Shown here: positions 7,021 to 13,568 of the stretch, in pieces
Position numbering within the stretch: the stretch's first letter is position 1
Layout of the letters: each line of letters opens with the position of its first letter
Source of the DNA: Streptosporangiaceae bacterium
Lineage (GTDB): Bacteria; Actinomycetota; Actinomycetes; Streptosporangiales; Streptosporangiaceae
NCBI GenBank assembly: GCA_030045215.1
Contig: JASIBJ010000517.1
Location: 1-15,256, forward strand
Length of the DNA: 15,256 bases
Direction of reading: 5' to 3'
Translations under genes and position numbers: made by a program
The notes under the pieces: generated by a model
Told to the model about the DNA's origin: nothing
What the model saw: only the letters and a program-made list of their open reading frames with translations
Database searches by the model: none

Positions 7021-7026
7021 GTTCTC

Positions 7027-7032
7027 ACTTTA
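7027..7032 (-). promoter_or_regulatory. -10 box of the probable leaderless tetR transcript
   Basis: TAAAGT on the minus strand fits TANNNT and lies 6 nt before the GTG at 7020. A weak -35 candidate (TTAAGC) is 17 bp further upstream. The box overlaps the first operator-like site at 7029-7042, which would allow self-repression. Confidence 0.5.
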
Positions 7033-7042
7033 CACCCGTAAG
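7029..7042. promoter_or_regulatory. Operator-like site 1 (TTTAC-ACCC-GTAAG)
   Basis: This is a 14 bp near-palindrome with arms TTTAC/GTAAG, one mismatch from perfect. It overlaps the tetR -10 box. Confidence 0.45.
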
Positions 7043-7056
7043 GTTGTTTGCTTAAA

Positions 7057-7070
7057 CTTACGATTGTAAG
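7057..7070. promoter_or_regulatory. Operator-like site 2 (CTTAC-GATT-GTAAG)
   Basis: This is a 14 bp site with perfect 5 bp arms around a 4 nt centre, in the divergent promoter region. It directly abuts site 3 and starts exactly 28 bp from the start of site 1. CGTAAG at 7037-7042 also pairs with CTTACG at 7057-7062 as a wider inverted repeat. Confidence 0.6.
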
Positions 7071-7084
7071 CCTACAACTGTAAG
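7071..7084. promoter_or_regulatory. Operator-like site 3 (CCTAC-AACT-GTAAG)
   Basis: This 14 bp near-palindrome has one arm mismatch and directly follows site 2. It lies 20 bp before the transporter start codon, where a bound repressor would block transcription of the transporter gene. Confidence 0.5.
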
Positions 7085-7103
7085 CCAGATTCCGGGAGCA
7101 TCG

Positions 7104-8864
7104 ATGAGCGCGCACACTGCAAAGGCACAGGCGGCAGGCCGCGACGGACGGCAGGACCGGCCGAGCCCGGCTCACCCGGCCGCGCGCCAGCGTGACCGGC
7201 TGACCGAGCCCGCGGCTGAGCAACTGACCGGGCCAGGCGCCGGGCCGGCAAGCTCGCGCTGGCCGGCCGGCCACCCCCGGCGCCGCCAGATCCTGCTGGT
7301 GATGTGCCTGAGCCTGCTGGTGGTCGTGATCGACAACACGATCCTCAATACGGCGCTTCCGACGCTGGCCAGGGTGCTGCACGCCGGCACCAGCTCGTTG
7401 CAGTGGATTACCGACGCCTACACACTCTGCTTCGCCGCCCTGCTCATCCCCGCAGGCGCCCTCGGCGACCGCTACGGCCGCCGGATGTCGCTGGTCGCCG
7501 GGCTGGCCGTGTTCGCGCTCGGAAGCACGGCCGCAGCCTTCTCGCCGGGAACTGGGCCACTCATCGCGGCTCGGGTGCTGATGGGCCTCGGCGCTACGTT
7601 CGTCATGCCGGCCACACTGTCCATCCTGAACGCCGTGTTCCCGCCGCGGGAGCGGCCGCAGGCGATCGCAGCCTGGTCGGCCGTGGCCGGCGTCGGGATT
7701 ATCATCGGTCCGACCCTTGGCGGCCTGCTGCTGACCCACTTCTGGTGGGGCAGCGTTTTCCTGATCAACGTGCCGCTGGTGGCGGCGGCGATCGCCGGGG
7801 TGCTGGCGATCGTGCCAGAGACCGCTGAGCCCGGTGGTCACCGGCTGGACCGGATCGGCACGCTCCTCGTCGCAGTCTCCCTGGTCGCTGTGGTCGACGC
7901 GATCATCGAGGCGCCTACGCGCGGCTGGACCGCGACCCTGACGCTGGCAGAACTCGGCGCCGGCCTCGCCGCACTCGGCGGTTTCGTCTGGTGGGAGCTG
8001 CGGGCCGCCGACCCGCTGATCGACCTGCGCATCTTTGCCCGGCGCGCGTTCTCCGCGTCGGCGGCAGCCGTCACCGTCATCTTCTTCGCGCTGTTCGGCA
8101 GCCTGTTCGTGCTGACTCAGTACCTGCAGCTCGTACACGGCTACAGTCCGCTGTCCGCCGGGGTGCGGGCCCTCCCCTTCGCCGTGGCGATGGGCGCCGT
8201 GTCGCCCGTGTCACCGCTGCTGGCTAAGTGGCTGGGTACCCGGCTGATCATCCCGGCCGGGATGGTCCTCATGGGCCTCGGGCTGGTCGACCTGTCGACC
8301 GCCAGCGTGCACTCCAGCTACACCCCGCTGGCCGCGGCGGTCGCGATCATGGGTGCCGGCATGGGCCTGGTGATGGCTCCGGCCAGCAACACGATCATGG
8401 CCACTGTTCCGAGCCATCAGGCCGGCGCCGGCAGCGCGATCAACGACACCGTCCGCGAGGTTGGGGGCGCGCTCGGCATCGCCGTCATCGGCAGCGTCTC
8501 GGCCGGCGCCTACTCATCCAAGCTCGGCTCGGTCCTCCAGGCCGCCCACGTCCCTGGTGCGGTTAGGCAGGTGGCTGCCGGTTCGATCGCCGCGGCGGAC
8601 CAGGCGGGCAGCCGAATCGGGGGAATCGCCGGAACCGAGCTGACCGACGCGGCTCATGCCGCCTTCGTGCACGCGATGAGCCTGGGCCTGCGCGTCGCCG
8701 CGGCGGTCGCGCTGGTGTCGGCCGTGGCTGCCATTTTCGCCCTGCCGCGCCGCGGCGCGGCGCAGGCGGCCAGGGCCGACGAGTCCGCCGGGGCGGTCAG
8801 CGGGACGCCCGACGCAGTGCCCGCACGAGACGGCGAGTTGCTCGTCGGCAGTGCGGCTAGCTGA
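7104..8864 (+). CDS. MFS drug:H+ antiporter, DHA2 family (EmrB/QacA-like), copy 1
   Basis: A 586-residue protein with about 60 hydrophilic N-terminal residues followed by about 14 membrane segments. Visible MFS motifs are the TM1 region VVVIDNTILNTALPTL, motif A GALGDRYGRRMSLVAG and TM5 antiporter motif C GVGIIIGPTLGGLLL. These place it among proton-driven multidrug exporters of the cytoplasmic membrane. ATG 7104 has GGGAG at 7094-7098, 5 nt upstream. The gene is divergent from tetR, with operator-like sites between them, so drug-inducible control is inferred. The C-terminal tail (about 40 residues) is hydrophilic. A long-stem hairpin follows the stop at 8881-8919. Substrates cannot be predicted. 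Confidence 0.92.
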   Translation: MSAHTAKAQAAGRDGRQDRPSPAHPAARQRDRLTEPAAEQLTGPGAGPASSRWPAGHPRRRQILLVMCLSLLVVVIDNTILNTALPTLARVLHAGTSSLQWITDAYTLCFAALLIPAGALGDRYGRRMSLVAGLAVFALGSTAAAFSPGTGPLIAARVLMGLGATFVMPATLSILNAVFPPRERPQAIAAWSAVAGVGIIIGPTLGGLLLTHFWWGSVFLINVPLVAAAIAGVLAIVPETAEPGGHRLDRIGTLLVAVSLVAVVDAIIEAPTRGWTATLTLAELGAGLAALGGFVWWELRAADPLIDLRIFARRAFSASAAAVTVIFFALFGSLFVLTQYLQLVHGYSPLSAGVRALPFAVAMGAVSPVSPLLAKWLGTRLIIPAGMVLMGLGLVDLSTASVHSSYTPLAAAVAIMGAGMGLVMAPASNTIMATVPSHQAGAGSAINDTVREVGGALGIAVIGSVSAGAYSSKLGSVLQAAHVPGAVRQVAAGSIAAADQAGSRIGGIAGTELTDAAHAAFVHAMSLGLRVAAAVALVSAVAAIFALPRRGAAQAARADESAGAVSGTPDAVPARDGELLVGSAAS

Positions 8865-8880
8865 AACTCGGCCCAGCCCT

Positions 8881-8919
8881 CGCTGCGGCACGCCGGAATG
8901 TCGGAGGCGTGCCGTAGCG
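8881..8919 (+). terminator. Strong hairpin terminator after transporter copy 1
   Basis: CGCTGCGGCACGCC (8881-8894) pairs with GGCGTGCCGTAGCG (8906-8919): 14 bp with a single G-T wobble and an 11 nt loop. It begins 17 bases after the stop codon. Confidence 0.65.
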
Positions 8920-8921
8920 TT
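8895..8921 (+). promoter_or_regulatory. Candidate SigR/SigH-type promoter of transporter copy 2 (GGAAT-N19-GTT)
   Basis: GGAAT (8895-8899) and GTT (8919-8921) match both boxes of the SigR/SigH consensus, with a 19 bp spacer instead of 18. A start near 8928 would put the next hairpin at the mRNA 5' end. A competing housekeeping-type pair is TTGCGG (8920-8925) with TATTAC (8944-8949), spacer 18. The site overlaps the terminator hairpin, and a chance match of this size somewhere in the window is expected, so this is tentative. Confidence 0.28.
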
Positions 8922-8927
8922 GCGGCA

Positions 8928-8960
8928 GGTGACGCGAAGCGGTTATTACCGCTCGTCACC
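8928..8960. promoter_or_regulatory. Long interrupted palindrome/hairpin before transporter copy 2
   Basis: GGTGACG (8928-8934) pairs with CGTCACC (8954-8960), and AGCGGT (8938-8943) with ACCGCT (8948-8953), around a TATT loop with one 3 nt bulge (CGA): 13 bp in total. It may be an operator over the -10 box, an mRNA leader structure, or a second terminator. A further hairpin GGGCTG-CGTTT-CAGCCC at 8996-9012 stands just before the ribosome site. Confidence 0.5.
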
Positions 8961-9035
8961 GGCCACGTGGGCCAGGCAGGGGTGGGATCCGGAAGGGGCT
9001 GCGTTTCAGCCCGGGCACGGAAGGTGCACAGGTAC

Positions 9036-10625
9036 GTGAGACAGCAGCGCGGCAATCCGTGGGCGGTCCTGATCGTCGTTTCGCTCGGTTTCTTCATGAC
9101 CCTGCTTGACCTGACGATCGTCAACATCGCGATTCCCAACATGATCGACAAGCTCCACGCTTCACTCGACGACGTGCTCTGGGTGATCAACGCCTACGCG
9201 TTGGTCCTCGCGGTACTCCTGATCACGGCGGGCAGGCTCGGCGACCTGCTCGGCCAGCGGACCATGTTCTTCGCCGGCGTCGCGCTGTTCACCGCGGCCT
9301 CGGTCGCGTGCGGTCTTGCTCCGTCGCCCGGCTGGCTGATCGCCTTCCGTGCCGTCCAGGGACTCGGTGCCGCCGCGCTGATGCCGCAGACGCTGGCCAT
9401 CCTGACGATGGTGTTCCCGCCAGAACGCCGGGGCGCCGCGTTCGGTGTCTGGGGCGCCGTGGCCGGCGTGGCCACGGTCGCCGGCCCGACGCTCGGCGGC
9501 TTGCTCGTGACCGCATTCGACTGGCGGTACATCTTCTTCATCAACCTGCCGGTCGGCGTGATCGTGCTGATCCTCACCCAGGTGCTGATCCCCGACCTGC
9601 GAACCGGTCGCAAGCACAGCTTCGACATCACCGGGACCGTGCTGGCTAGCGGCGCGCTGCTGGCCATCTGCTATGCCCTGGTCGAGGGTCAGCAGTACGA
9701 CTGGGGCACGATTACCGGAGTCATCTCGATACCCCTGCTGTTCGCGGTGGGGGGCATCTTGCTCGGGGCGTTCATCTGGGTCCAGGCGCGTCGCCAGCAA
9801 GGCGAACCACTCGTCCCGTTCTCCCTGTTCCGCGACCGCAACTACGCGCTGATGAACCTCGTGGCGTGTTTCATCGCCATCGGCATGCTGGGTCTTTTCC
9901 TGCCGCTGAGCATCTACCTTCAGGACGTGCTCGGCTTCTCCGCGCTCAAGGCGGGGCTAACTCTGGCGCCTGCGTCGCTCATCGCAATGTTCGTCGCGCC
10001 GGTCGCCGGGCGCATGACCGACCGCATCGGCGGCAAGTTCATCCTGATGACAGGGCTGACGCTGTTCGCCGCCGGGATGGGCGCAATAGTTCTCATCGCC
10101 CAGACCAACTCAGCCTGGTATGACTTTGTGGCCCCGCAGGTCGTCGCCGGCATTGGCATCGGCTGCACGTTCGCGCCGCTTACCACGGTCGCGATGCGCA
10201 ACATCAGCCCGATGATGGCCGGAGCGGCGTCCGGAGTCTTCAACACCACCCGCCAGGTCGGCACGGTCATCGGCACCGCGGGCGTGGGCGCGCTGCTGCA
10301 AAACCGGCTGATCGCCGGTTTCACGAGCCAGATTCACCGGCGCGCCGGGAACCTGCCTGCGGCAGCTCAGCACGCGATCCTCGCCAAGTTCCAGGCCGCT
10401 GCCAAGAGCGGGCTGGCAGGCGGTCCTGCCCGGCATGGCAGCACGCTCGAGGCTCAGATCTTCGCTCACGGCTTTGTCCAGGGCATGCGGCCGACCATGA
10501 GCGTCCCGATCGTTTTCCTGTTCGCCGCGGCGGCCCTGTGCGTGCTCATCAAGCGAAGCAGGACACAGGACGGCGCCCGAGCCGATGCTGCCAGCCACGA
10601 GTCCGCCGCGGCGGCGGCCGGCTGA
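9036..10625 (+). CDS. MFS drug:H+ antiporter, DHA2 family (EmrB/QacA-like), copy 2
   Basis: A 529-residue protein with about 14 membrane segments. It has LLDLTIVNIAIPNM in TM1, motif A GRLGDLLGQRTMFFAG, motif C GVATVAGPTLGGLLV and VLWVINAYALVLAVL in TM2. It is a proton-coupled exporter, distantly related to copy 1 but clearly diverged. GTG 9036 was chosen because GGAAGG at 9019-9024 is 11 nt upstream and the first helix follows within about 10 residues. The frame is open back to ATG 8898, but that part runs through hairpins. GTG 9024 is also possible. The 171 bp gap from copy 1 contains a terminator and a structured leader, so the two are probably not one operon. It converges on the radical SAM gene 20 bp away. 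Confidence 0.9.
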   Translation: MRQQRGNPWAVLIVVSLGFFMTLLDLTIVNIAIPNMIDKLHASLDDVLWVINAYALVLAVLLITAGRLGDLLGQRTMFFAGVALFTAASVACGLAPSPGWLIAFRAVQGLGAAALMPQTLAILTMVFPPERRGAAFGVWGAVAGVATVAGPTLGGLLVTAFDWRYIFFINLPVGVIVLILTQVLIPDLRTGRKHSFDITGTVLASGALLAICYALVEGQQYDWGTITGVISIPLLFAVGGILLGAFIWVQARRQQGEPLVPFSLFRDRNYALMNLVACFIAIGMLGLFLPLSIYLQDVLGFSALKAGLTLAPASLIAMFVAPVAGRMTDRIGGKFILMTGLTLFAAGMGAIVLIAQTNSAWYDFVAPQVVAGIGIGCTFAPLTTVAMRNISPMMAGAASGVFNTTRQVGTVIGTAGVGALLQNRLIAGFTSQIHRRAGNLPAAAQHAILAKFQAAAKSGLAGGPARHGSTLEAQIFAHGFVQGMRPTMSVPIVFLFAAAALCVLIKRSRTQDGARADAASHESAAAAAG

Positions 10626-10642
10626 CCCCGTGCTGCCGGGGT
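10625..10642. terminator. Bidirectional hairpin between convergent genes
   Basis: ACCCCG (10625-10630) and CGGGGT (10637-10642) form a 6 bp stem with a 6 nt loop in the 20 bp gap between the two convergent stop codons. An overlapping alternative stem is GCTGCCGG (10633-10640) with CCGGCAGC (10654-10661). Confidence 0.5.
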
Positions 10643-10645
10643 GGC

Positions 10646-12016
<1,371 letters not shown>

Positions 12017-12114
12017 GCAGCTCCCTCCGCCCCCTTGAGCGCTTGGCGCGCGCACGATCTCCCCGTTATGCCGCCTTGCAGGCGTCCTGCGTACTAGTTA
12101 TTCCCAACTTGTCG

Positions 12115-12150
12115 CTGAGACGCGCCAGATCGCCCTGGCGTTACGCTCAG
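12115..12150. repeat. Compound inverted repeat in the divergent region
   Basis: The outer arms CTGAG (12115-12119) and CTCAG (12146-12150) enclose the inner arms CGCCAG (12123-12128) and CTGGCG (12135-12140) around a 6 nt loop. Since no gene ends here, an operator or a structured leader is more likely than a terminator. Confidence 0.4.
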
Positions 12151-12263
12151 ACCAGCTTGAGAGGTCACGATTAGGAAACGCTCAGGGATGACCCTGGGTT
12201 GCCTGTGCTCGTAATGCCCCGAAGTACCCCAGTGCCGGGCCCCAAACCCGCTTAACACCTACA

Positions 12264-12295
12264 GTACGGCACTGAGTATTGCTATGTACGGCATT
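12264..12295. repeat. Direct repeat pair GTACGGCA(C/T)T, 22 bp apart
   Basis: GTACGGCACT (12264-12273 in register, first G at 12264) and GTACGGCATT (12286-12295) agree in all but one base. They start 22 bp apart, about two helical turns, and lie 86-117 bp before the plsX start. The first copy sits inside a small inverted repeat CAGT/ACTG. Confidence 0.35.
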
Positions 12296-12380
12296 ACCGA
12301 AGTCGCCCAGGTCGGGCGAAGTCGTGTATAACGGGCACCAGTTCAGCGCACCTGACACCCGCAGTGAGAGGCTTGGCGAC

Positions 12381-13520
12381 ATGCCGGGGACTTCGCCAGG
12401 GGCCGGCCCGGACCAGAGCCAGGAGCGGCCGGGCGAGGCAGCGCATGCGGCCGCCGACCTCGCGCACGCAGTCCCGGTGCGCGTTCCCGACCAGCACAAG
12501 CTGATCGCGGTCGATGCTATGGGCGGTGATCATGCGCCCGCCGACATCGTCGACGGAGCGGTCGCGGCGGCGCGCGAGCTGGGCACGCACATCGTCCTGA
12601 CTGGCCGGCCAGGTCTGCTGCGTCCGCTGCTGGCGCGGCACGGCCAGCCCGCGAACGTGCATGTCGTGCCCGCTGAGGACTCGCTGGCAATGGATGAGGG
12701 TGCGCTGGCCAGCTGGCGCAGGCCGCGATCCAGCATCGCCGTGGCCTGCCAGCTCGTCCGGCGGGGTCAGGCGGGAGCCGTGATGTCGGCCGGGTCGACC
12801 GGCGCGATCGTCGCGACCGCGCAGATGCGGCTGCGGCCGCTGCCGGGTGTCATCCGGCCGGCGCTGGCCGTCGCGCTCCCCACCCGGCCGACCCCGTCCA
12901 TCCTCATCGACGCCGGCGCGATCGCCGATCCCAAGCCGGAGATGCTCGTGCAGTTCGCGCAGCTGGGTGTCGCCTACGCCCAGACGGCCTTCGGGATCGG
13001 CGAGCCACGCGTCGGGCTGCTGACCATTGGCTCCGAGCCGGGCAAGGGCAACAAGCTGACCAGGCGCGCACACGAGCTGCTGGACGCAGACCCGCCTCAT
13101 GGCGGCCTGCCGATCAGCTTCACCGGCAACGTCGAAGGCGGCGATCTGCTGTCCGGGCGGGTCGACGTCGTCGTCACTGACGGATTCACCGGGAACGTCG
13201 CGCTCAAGACGCTCGAGGGCACGGCGAGCTTCGCGGCTGACCAGCTGCGGGACGCCTTGGGCGGAACCCTTGCGGCCCGGGTCGGGATGTTGTTCCAGCG
13301 CCGCGGACTGCGCGAGCTCGCGGCCCGGCTGGATTCGGAGAGCTACGGCGGGGCCGCGCTGCTCGGCCTGGAGGCCACCGTCGTCATCGCCCACGGCTCC
13401 GTCCGGGCGAAGGGCGCCGCGGCCGCTTGCCGCCTCGCGGCTGAGCTGGCGAGCGGCCAGATTTCCGAGCGCATCAGGGAACGACTAGGCCCCGCGCGGC
13501 ACTTCCTGCGCCGCCAGTAG
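12381..13520 (+). CDS. plsX: Phosphate acyltransferase PlsX
   Basis: A 379-residue protein. PlsX makes acyl-phosphate from acyl-ACP, the first committed step toward phosphatidic acid in the PlsX/PlsY pathway, as a peripheral membrane enzyme. The motif IAVDAMGGDHAP (about 42-53), VMSAGSTGAIVA, LTIGSEPGKGN, FTGNVEGGDLL and VVVTDGFTGNVALKTLEG are strong family signatures. ATG 12381 has GAGAGG at 12366-12371, 9 nt upstream. This start gives about 38 alanine/proline-rich residues before the conserved core, longer than usual, so a later in-frame GTG near 12476 remains possible. PlsX is often linked with acpP, fabH or rnc; here it is followed after 48 bp by argS instead. Confidence 0.92.
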   Translation: MPGTSPGAGPDQSQERPGEAAHAAADLAHAVPVRVPDQHKLIAVDAMGGDHAPADIVDGAVAAARELGTHIVLTGRPGLLRPLLARHGQPANVHVVPAEDSLAMDEGALASWRRPRSSIAVACQLVRRGQAGAVMSAGSTGAIVATAQMRLRPLPGVIRPALAVALPTRPTPSILIDAGAIADPKPEMLVQFAQLGVAYAQTAFGIGEPRVGLLTIGSEPGKGNKLTRRAHELLDADPPHGGLPISFTGNVEGGDLLSGRVDVVVTDGFTGNVALKTLEGTASFAADQLRDALGGTLAARVGMLFQRRGLRELAARLDSESYGGAALLGLEATVVIAHGSVRAKGAAAACRLAAELASGQISERIRERLGPARHFLRRQ

Positions 13521-13537
13521 GCCGTCCGCATCGGCTG

Positions 13538-13551
13538 CGGGCCGAGGCCCG
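13538..13551 (+). terminator. Short hairpin after plsX
   Basis: CGGGC (13538-13542) and GCCCG (13547-13551) pair around a CGAG loop, 17 bases after the plsX stop codon. It is a weak candidate because the stem is only 5 bp. Confidence 0.3.
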
Positions 13552-13556
13552 GCCGA

Positions 13557-13562
13557 TAGGCT
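13557..13562 (+). promoter_or_regulatory. -10 box of a probable leaderless argS transcript
   Basis: TAGGCT fits TANNNT and is 6 nt from the argS ATG, so transcription would start at the A of the start codon. Only a very weak AGG could act as a ribosome site. Confidence 0.5.
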
Positions 13563-13568
13563 AGGTAG

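Larger units (their letters stand above)
12017..12380. promoter_or_regulatory. 364 bp divergent intergenic region between the KamA-like gene and plsX
   Basis: No gene is supported here. The region contains the KamA-like ribosome site (12021-12028), a small hairpin GCAGG-CGT-CCTGC (12078-12090), a compound inverted repeat (12115-12150), a short repeat CAGGG-ATGA-CCCTG (12183-12196), a direct repeat pair (12264-12295) and a TATAAC box (12327-12332) that may serve plsX. No classical -35 box pairs well with it. Confidence 0.45.

Noticed and set aside
7017..8138. Long minus-strand open frame opposite the first transporter
   Set aside because: The protein is low-complexity and charged, and the plus strand encodes a clear MFS transporter with an upstream ribosome site.
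8898..9035. In-frame upstream extension of the second transporter from ATG 8898
   Set aside because: It runs through a terminator hairpin and a second palindrome, lacks a ribosome site, and the added residues do not resemble a transporter N-terminus.
12100..12106. GGGAAT on the minus strand before the KamA-like gene as a SigR-type -35 box
   Set aside because: No GTT box lies 17-19 bases downstream on that strand.
12174..12200. GGAAA-N19-GTT before plsX as a SigR-type promoter
   Set aside because: The -35 box lacks the final pyrimidine and the spacer is one base long; it is far (about 175 nt) from the start codon.
12294..13394. Long minus-strand open frame opposite plsX
   Set aside because: No family signature; plsX motifs on the plus strand are unambiguous.
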